From assembly GCA_015501585.1 (NCBI GenBank), contig JADNRY010000099.1:124001-188000 (forward strand): a stretch of DNA of 64,000 nucleotides, in the 5' to 3' direction. Under the pieces are notes generated by a model, which did not search any database, was not told where the DNA came from, and was given only the letters and a program-made list of their open reading frames with translations. Of this stretch, positions 1 to 10,989 are shown in pieces. This DNA is from Rhodocollybia butyracea (lineage: Eukaryota > Basidiomycota > Agaricomycetes > Agaricales > Omphalotaceae). The position numbers were made by a program, and so were the translations under genes. Position 1 is the first letter of the stretch; each line of letters begins with the position of its first letter.

Positions 1-10
1 TCGCCAGGAT

Positions 11-1306
11 ATGGAGTTTTCCGACCCGGACGCTCTTCAAGAGGTTTCAGACATTCCTTTCAACAACCAGATGTTCCAATTCCCCTTGCAAGCCGTTGCT
101 GGCTTTTCGACTGACTTCTTTGATGCCAACTTTTTTTCTGATGCATTTGTATCAACCAGGTTTGCGTTATCCCGGATTGACCTATCATTACCCTTGGTTG
201 AACCCGGTATTTTGTCAGACACTGGCAGCAGTATTAAAAAAGACACTAGGACTGATGGAGGGAATACAGGAGGAAGGGAGAAAAACAACAAAGATAAGCA
301 ATCCATCGAGGACCCTTTTTATCCTTTGTATAGATTAGGTGACAACTTGGTTGCATTGGATGTAACACTTCCTTCCTTCGAAAAGTTCCCACTACATTAT
401 GACTTCTGTAACTCCACTGCTGTTCCTGATGATGCTGATATTGCGGATGCAGGAGCTTCCTAGCTATCCTTGGCTGTGCCTGCGCAGGTTGCAGATCGGG
501 ATCCATCACATTGCGAAACTTCCGTTCCATCTTCGGAGTCCATATGTACAGAAGGTCCGAGTCCGATCGGGGATAGGAACCGAGATCTGCTGAGGCCAGA
601 GATCACACTGGTCAACTCAGACTCGAGTACTCTTCACCTTCGCCTTCCGCTTCCGCTTTCATTGTTAGAGCATGTCAAGCGGTATATCAACCGTGTTTGT
701 ATGAGATTCGGCCTATCCCCATTTACATTTGTTAAGCCTTGGTCGCGCGAACGCAATGTGAACACTATGAGCCGTGAGTCTGTTCAGTTCTTACTGAACA
801 TAACGACTCGAATGTCCCCGGCCACTCAACTTGATTCCACAAGCTTCCCTAACTTGAAGTTCACAACCCGCGTCCCTACTTTCTACGGAGGTCCGCCACT
901 TCACATTTCTGACTTTTATCCCATTAACAGAAATGGTGCCTTGTATCTCACGTACTTGGAGATGTTTCTCGGAGCCATATTCGGCGCTATTCACTGCATA
1001 GGGTGGACTTTTCAGTTCCCAACGAACATGGAAAGAGTACTGTGGCGGACAACCTCGCTCTGCATGACCCTCGTTCCCTTAATGTTCATGACTGTTGTTG
1101 GGGTAATATGTGTTCCCCAGAGATACAGATTATTGAAGATGGACAGGATCCTTATCCCCATATGTGCATGGATTAACCTTGTGAGTTTTATGGCTTACAT
1201 CGTAGCAAGACTCGGCACCTTTGTTCTTGCCTTCACTCTCCTTCGAGATCTTCCCTTGGCTGCGCTACAAGAATTACCATGGACTACTTTCATCCCTCAT
1301 GTATAG
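11..1306 (+). CDS. Agaricomycete multi-pass membrane protein, 3' part (E1)
   Basis: One reading frame runs from 11 to the stop at 1306, broken only by a TAG at 461-463. The stretch after that stop (from 470) is the recognisable part. It has a GAIHCIGWTFQFPT motif followed by hydrophobic helices, and it ends in ARLGTFVLAF, LRDLPL and WTTFIPHV. That ending is typical of a large Agaricomycete family of integral membrane proteins of unknown function. The first half (11-460) is hydrophilic and acidic and I do not recognise it; it may be the variable middle region or belong to an upstream exon outside the window. The usual N-terminal part (WSC..ACTWVSIHPNIPG) is absent here but present in the relative at 32547-34301. 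The TAG is either a nonsense mutation or lies in an intron that I could not delimit. Confidence 0.55.
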
Positions 1307-1908
1307 GTTCAGTTTTGAGTCTCTGTAGGGCCTTGATAAGGCTAAGGCCTCAAGGCCTCAAGTACGTATGGGCGTATTGTGTGTTCCTAGTGCGTAAGAA
1401 CGGATAGAATATAAATATTTATCTTTATTGCTGATGGGATATGCGATCAGGGTGTGTCGGCGTTCGTCTCTCTGGGTTTGACGCCAGGGTTCTAATCCCA
1501 CCGTTGCGAATGAAAAAGATCAGATTGACTGAGCTGGCGGAGTGCTTGGTTGAGAAAATTCCAGCGAGATGGCTGAGTTATTTGTCGACACGGCGGTCAA
1601 ACCGAAACAAGCTGGTCATAATCCAGTTCTTTGATCGGCCGCCTGCTTGTGGCTTCGAAAACCGGTCAATCGAGAAAAATTGCAAGGGGGGGGTCTACAC
1701 TTTCACAGGAGTATTAGTACGCCTGAGGGCCAGAAGTCGGGGTGACCAAGTCTAACCTGTTTGAGCCAATGTGTCACTGTGAATTGAGCTGGCTTAATCG
1801 TCTGACGACACATTCTATGCAAAACGTTTTTTGGGACTACTACACGCAACAACTATTGCAGTCATCATTAACCCCACATGCAGAAGCTCATGACTTCAAT
1901 CTAGTTCC
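1307..1908. other. Intergenic, no gene recognised
   Basis: About 600 bases between two convergent genes. I see no conserved coding pattern. A doubled AAGGCCTCAAGGCCTCAAG lies at 1344-1361; its reverse complement resembles motifs at 29491-29509 and 32041-32058. A run of G lies near 1686-1692. Confidence 0.5.
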
Positions 1909-3273
1909 TCAATTTGAAGCTGAGGAACTAGGATCTATTGAGATTGAATAAATATGGACACCAATGAATGAAAGTATAGCTATACTACAAACCTGGGACT
2001 CGTTAACGAGAACCAATGGTGGAAACCCGATTAATTCCATTTGCAGCTCATCGCAGTCTTTTTTCCATGTCCAAAACTCTACTGCTTGTAGCTTTGGCAG
2101 CAGTTTGGCTCTCGGAAGCTTAGGCCGTAGAAGGTCAACGACATCCTGAGCTTTTGAACTTCTCGACGGATCGAAAATGACAAGGCGCGTGATGGAAGGA
2201 TTGTGGTCAAGGATTGCGAGGAAGAAAAAGAGGAGACTCAAGTTATGGAAAATGTAAATATCGTGGATACCAAATTCCGTCAGAGTGAACGATGATCTTT
2301 GAATGAATTTGTCCACAATAAGTAAAGCAGTAACGCAACGGGGAACGGGTGGCCTCTCATAACACTGGACAATCAAAGTATCCAACGAGGGGAAATCAAG
2401 CACGTCCAAAGCTTTTTTCAGCACTCGGGGCATATCGGGATCCTGCACTAACCACAATGATAGAGATTTCACATGGTTGTGGCGGAAAGCGAGCACTGGA
2501 TATTGTGAAAGTGCCCTACCCAGCTCAGAGTCTAAGGTGAAGCTTAGCTGTGTCAGTTTAGGACAGAGTTGTATCAGCGATAGGACATTGTGACATCCTC
2601 GGAGGCGCAATATGGTAATCTGGTTCCATGGAATTGACTGGGGATTGATTGGTGCCCGTGGAGTGTCGATGATGGCATGGTAGAGACTCGGCATTGGTAC
2701 GACCTGAAACTTTGAAAGTGTTTCGCAAGCTTCCCTATTTTCTAGAGTGAGGACTTCAAGTTTCGGTAATGATTCAACCATGCGCATGGGTCGATCAATC
2801 CGAAGAATCTGAAAATCGCCTGTAAGGTGGAGTATTCTCCATCGGGGGGCTTCATGGAGGAGAGCCTGAAAGGCTCGGTTGCGGATAGTCTTTCTGGAAA
2901 CCGAAGACAATGAAGATGGTACTTGTAAAAGGACTGTCAACGGAGCTGCTTTTGATCGTTCAAGAAAGATGTGGATAGCGCGACCGTTGGGTTTTTTGCC
3001 GGTTTTTGTGAAAGCGACGGAGATGATAGACCATAGTGTAGAATTGTCGAGCATTATGTGGCGCCAGCTGGAGCAGACTGCGCTCAGCAGCAGCGGGAAT
3101 GGAATTGGTTGCCCATTTGCGAAGGTTGTCTTACTGCGGAGAGAGTCAAGGCAGAGTTTTTGGACGATAAGCAGCATGAGCTCGCTGGGGATTTTCCAGA
3201 TTGGTGCATGGAAGGTCTCTGTATGCGTGTCCCGGCGGAATATGTGGGATTTGACCAGAGAACGAAAGCCCAT
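1909..3273 (-). CDS. F-box-like protein
   Basis: A single uninterrupted frame of 454 codons. The N-terminal part is F-box-like (about residues 22-85: FHAPIWKIPSELMLLIVQKL and later LLLSAVCSSWRHIML, WSII). A long leucine-rich C-terminal region follows (LEVLTLENRE, LRLRGCHN, LTQLSFTLDSELG), typical of Agaricomycete F-box proteins, which act as substrate receptors of SCF ubiquitin ligases. I start at the ATG at 3273 because the paralogue at 54672 begins MGILWGILS at the matching place. In-frame extension to an ATG at 3345 is possible. The frame has no introns. The final ~30 residues have no counterpart in the paralogue, so the true end could be spliced differently. Substrate unknown. Confidence 0.8.
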   Translation of the reverse strand: MGFRSLVKSHIFRRDTHTETFHAPIWKIPSELMLLIVQKLCLDSLRSKTTFANGQPIPFPLLLSAVCSSWRHIMLDNSTLWSIISVAFTKTGKKPNGRAIHIFLERSKAAPLTVLLQVPSSLSSVSRKTIRNRAFQALLHEAPRWRILHLTGDFQILRIDRPMRMVESLPKLEVLTLENREACETLSKFQVVPMPSLYHAIIDTPRAPINPQSIPWNQITILRLRGCHNVLSLIQLCPKLTQLSFTLDSELGRALSQYPVLAFRHNHVKSLSLWLVQDPDMPRVLKKALDVLDFPSLDTLIVQCYERPPVPRCVTALLIVDKFIQRSSFTLTEFGIHDIYIFHNLSLLFFFLAILDHNPSITRLVIFDPSRSSKAQDVVDLLRPKLPRAKLLPKLQAVEFWTWKKDCDELQMELIGFPPLVLVNESQVCSIAILSFIGVHIYSISIDPSSSASN

Positions 3274-3596
3274 GATGGTGGGAGGCAAAATGGGCGCTTC
3301 CGAACTTGAAGCTGTACGGTGATCTCCCAACAAGTGATCTATCATCTCCAAGTGATCTCCACGAGGGCTATCAAGTCTCTACCGAGGAAATGGTCATAAT
3401 TAAAGCAACATGAAACTACCATTTTATGCAAAGTATAAAAACTACTACTATGATTTCGTTAGGCATATTAGAGCGGGCGACGGGCCAAGCGGGCCTTGCC
3501 GCTCCCCGGCGCTCAAATGCTGTTAATTACATTGTTTCTCTTACATCCACTCTGAGTCTTCATTTTTGACTGGGTTCTCATTGAGCTTGAAGCAAT
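3274..3596. promoter_or_regulatory. Divergent intergenic region, F-box gene / A1 leader
   Basis: It holds the 5' side of the F-box gene and the leader of A1. The leader stretch 3540-3596 (CATCCACTCTGAGTCTT, TTGAGCTTGAAG) matches the leader of the related 5' end at 62581, so it is probably the shared promoter-proximal region of the TM-headed subtype. No clear TATA box. Confidence 0.35.
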
Positions 3597-5705
3597 ATGT
3601 ATGGCATCCATTTACGCGTCTCCGAGTTATATATTTCCCAACTCCTCCCCGTCTTTGTTTCAATACTGTCAATCTGGATTATCAGAACCTTGGCTAGATT
3701 ATTGCTGAAGCCTAATTCGAAAAAGATTGCGACTCTGGGAACTTCTCGGGTATGTCGACTTCCCAATGCTTACCGCGCGTTAATTCCTGCTTCTTTCACT
3801 ACGCTACTAGGATACCGACGTTATATCTGAGTCGCCCTTGAGCCAAGCTGAATCCTCGTCTCCGGCAACACTGCACGCGTCAGGTCCAACTCTCTTGCCT
3901 CTTAAAGATCCTGCAGTGAGTATTCCAACTCTCCATAATTCAGATGTCCATGATGGCCACTATCACATCGTGACTCGCCCAGGCATCAAGCCAAACGTTC
4001 TTCATGGGCTCACACGGGTTCACCATATCCGGTAGTCATTTTACATTGGCAATGTAGTGAGTCCTATACCCTCAAATATCCACGGTGTACTGTACTCACT
4101 AATGAAAAGTACTCCAGACATAAACTTCACGCTTGGGGGGTCGTGGCTGCCCTTCAAGTTAGGACTTATAATGCTTTGTGAACGATAGAAATGGCCATCA
4201 CCTCAACATCATAGGAATATCTCCTTTCTCAAATTCCGATACCGAGGCTGATGTGCGTTATATCGTCTACGAGAGAGGTATGTTCATTCACGAATGTTCT
4301 CACCTTGTGTCGGGCTTGCAAATACATTCACAGCGCATAGGAGAGACACTCGCTGCCTGCTTGCAGCGGCGTTGGTGACAGGAGAAAAAGAAACATCGGC
4401 CGTGGGTCTGCGAACCGTGAGCACGCACTAGACCTTGTATTCCTTGTGATATCGGTTGAAAAAGCTTAGGTTTATGGCATTGCGGTACGTTCCTGTCTGA
4501 AATGAGATATTCATGGTACAGTCTTTGAACCGTTTTGATACAGTCAGCACTCGCCCATTTGTTCAAAGTAGCCTCAAGCATTTCCTGGGCACAGATTGCG
4601 GTTGAAGCAAGTCCTTAGTCTCGGGTCTCAGCCGTTATTCTGCTCATTGGATGCTGTCAGAACTTTGACACCTTCTCGGATGATTCTGGGCACACCGTCG
4701 TGTGCTTTACACCCAATATTGTGGATACTGATACTAGGCTTAAACGACACACTGACGAAATCACTCTGTGTAATTCGCTCATAAAGAAGGTCTGAACCTA
4801 CCTCTGATGTTGTTGGCTGGTCTGGTAAACATTTACTCTTTCAGATTTTTACCGAGGCAAATCATACAATCTGGAGTGAGCCATTTTTGGTTTCGAAGGC
4901 TTGCAAGACGAGTGGTCTCATGAACCTCATTCTTTCTAGGAGAAAATTTCGACCGATATGCGCTCCGTGACTTGACGATTGATCAACTTGGTTTCAATTC
5001 GGATTACCGCAATCAGAGTGAAGGTTCTGCAGCTGAATTGGAGTCCCCTCAAGCATCAGAAAGTGACCGGAAGTCTTCAAGCCAGCCTCGACGTGAGCTT
5101 AGATGGCAGTCCCTCTACTTTAATATGCCCTTGTCAGATATATCCGAGGTGTATGGGGACTTCCTTCTTGACTCTGCTTTTGATGCAAGTCCATCAGCCA
5201 TCCAGCCTCTGCCTCGCCGCTTGGGGATCTCAACGAGTGGCATATCAGGCCGTAAATGTGAAGGATATCGCCGTGAAGAGGTTACACTTACTCCTGATGC
5301 CTTTAGAAATAGAGTTATGGTGTATCGGGAGCCATCACTGAATGAGATGTGTGTCTTGTGTGGTAGAGTTGTCACTATGGAGAAAAGATACGGTATGCTT
5401 AATCTCTAGTTCTTGTTCGAAATTTTTTGTAGCTGACTATTCAATGTTCAACGTTCAGTAGCCATTCCTGGAGCTATATTGAAACGGCATAGATCTTTTG
5501 GAACAAGGAAACACATATGCTATTTTTGTGGGGCTGATTTCACTACCAACCAAAAATTGCGGCGTAGGTTCTTTCGTCGGCTTGCTTTCTGAGGATTCTA
5601 ACTCATTAAACAGACCACACAAATACTCACAAAGGCGTGAAGCTTCCTAGAAATATATTGCTCCACGCTCCCGAGACCGCCCCGAACAAAACATCCACCA
5701 GATAA
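3597..5705 (+). pseudogene. Family A copy A1: TM head, kinase-like core, C2H2 tail; internal deletion
   Basis: Two head exons (3597-3749 and 3811-3915) give 86 residues with one hydrophobic helix (LLPVFVSILSIWIIRTLARL). They are followed by remnants of the usual family A first exon (FFMGSHGFTISGS near 4000) and a truncated exon 3 (4110 onward, RHKLHAWGVV). The rest of exon 3 and exon 4 are deleted, so no phase-consistent join to exon 5 exists. From exon 5 (about 4190) to the stop all exons are open: NGHHLNIIGISP, LVTGEKETSAVGLRT, FDTFSDDSG, then the long exon 4940-5392 with SQPRRELRWQSL and CVLCGRVV. The last two exons (5459-5563, 5614-5705) replace PB1 with a classical C2H2 finger, CYFC plus 12 residues to HTNTH, completed across the intron. 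The donor after exon 8 is GC (4607) instead of GT. Confidence 0.7.
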
Positions 5706-6307
5706 ACACTGATTATAAATGGTAGCGCCGGCGACTGAGCTAGGTTCGAAGTTAAGCGCGGGCCTGCCGTGGCTGTGGCCGTGGCGGCCCGGCCGAAATT
5801 ATCAATCTTAATCAGGCATCACGTTTGGACGAAGCTTGCAATTGGAACGAACATAAGTATCTAAGTAGTAAGTAAATAATCGTACAGAAGCGACACTAAG
5901 TACTAGAGTACCACGGCTCACGCATACACCTTGTTTGTGACAGTTTGGCATGACCAGCGCTTCGGATCAAATTTCCTAATCCGGGTACAAAAAAGTTCAT
6001 TGTCTTTTGTGCGCCATTGTACTTTTTTACAATAACGACTTTATCTGAATTGAACCTCGTTTTTTCTTTATAAGAAGCGAAAGTTTGTGCTGGTGATGTA
6101 CACTCTTACTTTTCCCGGCTTACTTCCAAGTTTCCTTCGCCTTCTTCGGTGTTGGAGCTTTTACTTTCTTTTTCCTCGAGGCCTCATTCTTTTAACGACC
6201 TAATAGCTGGTGCTGGGACACCCTTGACGATCTCTAATACTTCTCGACTCGACTGTATCCCTTAGAAACAACCAACGAAACAACCAACCACGAACAATAT
6301 CTAGAAA
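5706..6307. other. Intergenic region upstream of B1
   Basis: No coding pattern. It is GC-rich near 5725-5795 and AT-rich after 5960. The last ~200 bases before the B1 start are pyrimidine-rich (CTTTTACTTTCTTTTTCC), a usual feature of fungal promoters and leaders. It is unlike the spacer found before the other B copies. Confidence 0.4.
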
Positions 6308-7505
6308 ATGTTACCTCTACGAGCTTGTATGTTCTTTTTCTCATTCCAGGTTGGCTTTTATTGACGGACTTCTTTTCCTCAGACACGTTCATTGGACTCA
6401 ACGCCGTCCGCGCATTGAGCATCATCGCGATGATTCTCGTGTTTTCGAGTAATATCGAAGTTGTGGTCACGAATATCAAGGCTGTTAATTTTTACGAGGC
6501 GCATAAGGGGGAGAATAATTCGACGATGAGTGCTATGAACATGGATTACATTGCGTAAGTTTTTCTGCCTTGGGTCGGCGACCTGCTTCTAGTACTTGTT
6601 ACTAAAGGCGTTTTTGGCGTGTGTAGGGGAAGTACGGTTCCGAATCAGCCAGCTGGGATTTTCTGGTCTGTAGTTGCGAGTCTGTTGATTATCTTTCAGA
6701 CTGTTATCCTCATTCGTGAGTTACTGGACTCGTTCCTTCTCTGTTCTGTTTCTAATGATGTATTGGGTTTCTAGTATCCGAATGCTCCTGGCCTCTCTCC
6801 TTCTTCGACCATTATTTCCCTGTCCTCGGTTCAGAGTTCGGTACCGGTGCCCTAGGAATCTTCCAAGGCCTCATCGGCGCCCAGATCCTCTCTCATCACG
6901 TCGATGAATTCACCCTCGTCTCAGCGTTCTTCCTCTTCTCCCTTGGGTGTCTCAACATGTTCATTGGTCTCATTTACCGCGAGTCCGCAAAGACCAAGAG
7001 GTCTATCACCTCGTGGCGCGCAGAGGGCAAAGCCGTCCTTCCGACCATAACCGATCCTCGTCCTGTCTTCGTCAACGTTTCGCCAGGATACCCAGGTTAT
7101 CCAGCGGACAGCATGAGCGAGAAGCCGAAGCTTGCTTCCGAGTTCGGGTCATTCAGGAGCGTGAGGAGCATGGATAAAACCGGCTATGGGTTTGGAAGAC
7201 AGGGCGAGAAGGCTGCCGGGTTGAGAGGGTTTATCCTTCAGAGGCCTGAAGAGTCGTTGCCCCGGTATGTGACGCCCCCGCCGGGAGCTTCCCCTTCTCA
7301 GCCGATTCCCGTTGCGCTTGAACGGAAACCGTCCGCGACGTCGAGTTTTGCGTCTCCGGAGTACGCTCGTGAGACTGTCCATAGCACGCACAGTGCTTCG
7401 CTTTACGAGGAGGAGGAAGAATCCGGGTCTGAAGATGAGGACGTGGAAGAGGTCATTCATAGCCATCGTCAGCCGGCGTTCAAGTCTAGTCGTACGGCTT
7501 TGTAA
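6308..7505 (+). CDS. Four-TM membrane protein, family B (B1)
   Basis: Four exons join in phase: 6308-6326, 6383-6554, 6627-6715 and 6775-7505, giving 336 residues. Four hydrophobic segments are visible: about 8-29 (LNAVRALSIIAMILVFSS), 74-94 (GIFWSVVASLLIIFQ), 114-134 (ALGIFQGLIGAQILS) and 138-159 (LVSAFFLFSLGCLNMFIGLI). STVPNQPAG precedes helix 2. The C-terminal half is hydrophilic: ESAKTKRSITSWR, a proline-rich stretch (VTPPPGASPSQ) and an acidic tail (YEEEEESGSEDEDVEE). The order matches a widespread Agaricomycete family that I believe is catalogued as a DUF (possibly DUF7598; from memory). Function unknown. It is the only intact member among at least seven B copies here. Confidence 0.88.
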
Positions 7506-7634
7506 AGGCAACGGGTTTGCTTTTTTTGAACACTCTACGTTTATCTCAAGTTAATACTTTGTTAGTGTACGTTTCCTTGGACATATTACTGTATATAATC
7601 GCTGTAGCATTAGTCGATCTCTGTAATCCAGTTC

Positions 7635-7930
7635 TGTTGACCTTTCCAGTCTTCCGCTTTCTGCTCCGAGTCCCACCGCATGCTTGCAGATACCTTGCCT
7701 TTCTTTCACTTTTACTCAGCTGGGTTAAATAACTCACCAAAGCTGAAGAAGTGTGTACATGAACAATCCCATCTCTCCTTTTTGGTCTATCCCCGTAGCG
7801 CGACTTCCGACGTCTCTAGATCCGAAACCTCCAACGGCGAAAATTGCGTCGCAAAATCCTTCAAAATCCGGGTTCGTCCCCTCCAAATCGGTGTCGTCAC
7901 CCCCTATGAAGGACTAGATTGCAATGTAAT
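7635..7930 (+). pseudogene. UPF1: UPF1 helicase fragments
   Basis: Two short pieces of UPF1 lie just after B1. At 7635-7700 the order VDL, then CCGCATGCTTGCAGATACC (PHACRY), matches the N-terminal zinc-binding region preserved more fully at 60180. At about 7850-7925 a frame reads KSF..QIGVVTPYEG, the start of UPF1 helicase motif IV-V. Everything between is missing. The identification is from remembered UPF1 sequence and the longer fragments elsewhere in the window. Confidence 0.6.
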
Positions 7931-7940
7931 GGGCGACTGA

Positions 7941-8110
7941 AAGTGAGCAAGGTACTGCGACGGACTTGATGCCATCGGAAGCGAGAACGACGTCTATGGC
8001 AGAGAGATATTGTACGACTCATCTTCTCGGGGTGTAACGGTAAATGCAGTGGGCTTTGCAGTCCACAGGCGCAAGTTCACCGCGAAGAAGACGTTGTTGG
8101 TGTGTCTTGC
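7941..8110 (-). pseudogene. FAD monooxygenase fragment
   Basis: On the minus strand a frame reads SAIDVVLASDGIKSVAV, like the GADGI.S motif of flavoprotein monooxygenases of the salicylate-hydroxylase type. A stop lies just N-terminal to it. A similar piece lies at 24160-24243 and the C-terminal part of such an enzyme at 60627-61012. This is a relic; the call rests on one motif. Confidence 0.4.
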
Positions 8111-8239
8111 GAAGGTGTTCGGAGCTGGTGTTTGTTTAGAGGTGCGTGCACGAACCTAGGTTGGATGATCGATGATCCCCGGATTGCCTAGGCAGACTCT
8201 GTTCACAGGCAGGCAGTGCACCGGATGGCTTGTCAGGTT

Positions 8240-8434
8240 GATTGCATGTTGTAAGCACGTTGGCTAAACTCAGAATACAAAGCGATACCGGTACAGGTGT
8301 TGCCCTCGGATTTCCATTGTATCTTTGACGTCTCTGCTTTTCTTTTACATCCACGATTCCACATACTATTGGCCCAGAAATATTCGCTGACTCTTTCTTG
8401 AAGCACTAAGTATTTCGTCATCTCAGCTGGTCCA
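8240..8434 (+). promoter_or_regulatory. Family A promoter and leader (A2)
   Basis: The region shares GTTGATTGCA.GTTG.AAGCACGTTGGCT (8240-8270) and the leader CCAGAAATATTCGCTGACTC with the regions before A4, A6 and A7. The GCACGTTG core is expanded into a tandem array in front of A3. Shared position and sequence suggest a common upstream control element; the factor is unknown. Confidence 0.45.
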
Positions 8435-10801
8435 ATGCAACCTGCCTCAGATCACACATTCTTCATGGGCTCACATGGGTTCACTATATCCGATAGCCAT
8501 TTTACAAACAATGCCTACTATGTATCTGAAAGTAAGTTATCATCTTCGAGCTATCCTTGCCCCAGATTGCCTCTGATCTTATCATTTATCATTGTTGCGT
8601 TTGGAAAGATCGGGATTCTGATACGAGCAGTGTTTCTGTAGTGAGTACTACTATTTAACTCTAAAATGTATTGTGCAAGTATTCACTGACAAAAAGTATC
8701 CTAGGCATAAACTTCGCAACTGGGGAGTTGTTCGCACAAGAAAAAACTGGACATTCAACAGTGCAGTCGCGGAGAAAGAGGGATCCGGCGAGTCAGTGCC
8801 TGTGTTTGTTCAGACATTTGAGGGCCGTGGAGCGAAACAAGTGAGCTATACTTGAACATCAGTTTTGGGTCAAGGTTATTTTGTGTTGATATTTACTGTA
8901 GTTGTTCGCGGACACACTTGAATTCTCAAGGGGACTAGTGTGCGTAGCCATAACAGATTCATGGTTGCGCTTATAACTTTGTGAACGGTAGAAATGGCCA
9001 CCACCTCAACGTCATAGGAATATCCCCTAATTCCACTACCGAGGCAGATTCACATTATATCGTCTATGAAAGAGGTACGTCTGTTCGGAAATCTTGGCGC
9101 CTAGTCTCGGGCTTGCAAACAGGTGCCCAGCGCATAGTAGAGACTCTCGTCGTCTACTCGCAGCAGCGTTAATGAAGGGAGAGAAAGAAACCACGATCAT
9201 GGGTCTGAGAACAGTGAGTGGCGCTAGACTATTCAATGTTTTCTTGTAGCATTGGCTAAAAAAGCTCTTAGGTTTATGGCATTACGGTATGTACCTCTAG
9301 TCATGGTCTGAAATCAGATAGTCACAGTACAGGTTTTGCACTCTGAAACAGTCGGCACTTGCCTACTTGTCCAAAGTAGCCTCAAGCATTTCCTTGGCAC
9401 AGATTGAAGCTGAAGTAAGTTCTTAGCTTTGCAAGCCGTAGCCCCTGTTCATTAGACGGCGTGGTATCAGAACTTCGATGCCTTCTCAGATGATTCGGGG
9501 CGCACTATGCTTTGCTTTACACCAAATATTGTGAATACTGATATGATCAAACACCCCAACGGCCTTCCCAATCGGAATGACTTGGACCTATGTAATTCTC
9601 TCATAGGGAAGGTCTGGATTTACTTTGTTTCGTTATTGGCCGGTCTGGTAAATTTACTACTTATAATCCTTCCAGATTTTTACGGAGGCAAATCATACAA
9701 TCTGGAGTGATGTAAGTATGGCGCATACTCACACGTGCTCTCGCACTGCCACTGTCCGTATATACTTCGATTCGTACATTAGACCACCATCCCAGATAAC
9801 CCCGTATAACGACTATTACCATCGCGTATTCTCCTGTTGCCTGAAGCCTAGCTTCGCCTCTAGAATATAACGTGGTCCTGTCAATGTGTGCATCCGTTCG
9901 TTAGTGTTCTGTCGGGACTGAACGACAGCCTTTCAAGTGAGCTAGCTTTAAAGGTTTTCAAGACAAATGGTCATATTAACCTCCCTCTTTCCAGGAGAAA
10001 AACTTGACTGACATAATACAACTGCCTGGGCAATCACCAGTTCGGCTCATAATCATCCGGGTGGTCACCGTGGTCACCGCAATCAAAGTCAAGGTTCTGC
10101 AGTCAAATTGTCTCAAGCATCAGAAAGTGACTGGGAATCTACGACCCAACCTCGACGTGAGCTTATATGGACGTCCATTGAGTCCCTGGATTTGCCTTTG
10201 TCAGATATATCAGAGGTGTATGGGGATTTCCTTCTTGACTCTCCTTTTGATGCAAGCTCATCAGTCCCTGAGCTTCCTCGTCGCTTGGGGAAGGGCATCA
10301 CCAGCCATAAATGTAAAGGATATTGCCGCGAAGAGGTTACATTTACTCCTGATGCCTTCAAAAATACAGTTGTGGTGTTTCGGGAGCCATCACTCAATGA
10401 AAGATGTCTCTTGTGTGGTACGGTCATCACTATCGAAGAAAGTCTCCGTACGTTTATGTCATCTCTGGTCCTTGGTCCGAAATCTTTTGTGGCTGACTGT
10501 TCAATGTTCAGTAGCCAGCCGGAGAGTCATAGCTGCATCTGGACCGCCTGTGACAGTCAAGGTCCATTTTCACGAAGACATCTTTATCATCCAAGTATCT
10601 CGGGTGATAGAGTATGATGAGCTTGTTGAGAAAGTTGGTCGAAAGATACGCCTTTCCGCACCACGTAGGGCCGATGGACCAATACGCGTAAGGTACAGAG
10701 ATGAAGATGGTGATATGGTATCATTAGGAACAACAGAGGAAGTTCAAACGGCCTTTGAACAATATCAACCAGGAAGACAAGTGATGCTATTAGTTGCATG
10801 A
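8435..10801 (+). pseudogene. Family A copy A2: kinase-like core plus PB1, one in-frame TGA
   Basis: All twelve exons of the A3 model are present with good splice sites and phases: 8435-8531, 8609-8640, 8697-8840, 8902-8939, 8992-9074, 9164-9213, 9272-9286, 9352-9414, 9471-9611, 9676-9706, 9995-10447 and 10512-10801. The product would be about 478 codons. The single defect is TGA at 10009-10011, where the other copies have CGA (Arg). The head reads FFMGSHGFTISDSHF. The kinase-like core lacks HRD and DFG. The C-terminal PB1 domain (about the last 85 residues) has YRDEDGDMVSLGTTEEV, an OPCA acidic motif. Intron 10 is enlarged to 288 nt by a solo LTR. Either a recent pseudogene or a gene needing readthrough or unusual splicing. 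Confidence 0.72.
9711..9935. mobile_element. Solo LTR in intron 10 of A2
   Basis: A 225-bp insertion starts TGTAAGTATGG and ends CAGCCTTTCA, so it has the TG..CA ends of a long terminal repeat. It is flanked by a 5-bp target duplication AGTGA (9706-9710 and 9936-9940). The same intron in A3 and A7 lacks it and is about 55-65 nt. No second LTR or coding interior is seen, so it is a solo LTR left by recombination. Confidence 0.65.
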
Positions 10802-10989
10802 GAAACTTTTCCAAATATTTTCCCTCTGTTTCCGTATAGGCTGTCTCATCCTTCCCGTTTCCTGTTCTTGTTTTCTATCTGACTATCCCTGCATATAATT
10901 ATTCTAACACTCGCATCACCCAGCACTGATTTCTTTTCCTTGCCCGCTCTCCAAAATTCCACTTCCCGCATCTTCCGTCCATCTCAAGC

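Noticed and set aside
1430..1515. Possible tRNA or tRNA-derived element: GGTTCTAATCC fits a B-box.
   Set aside because: The T-stem pairs only three of five positions and no D-arm or acceptor stem can be drawn.
3274..3351. Longer start for the F-box protein.
   Set aside because: The frame's far end is a TTG, and the paralogue starts at the position equivalent to 3273.
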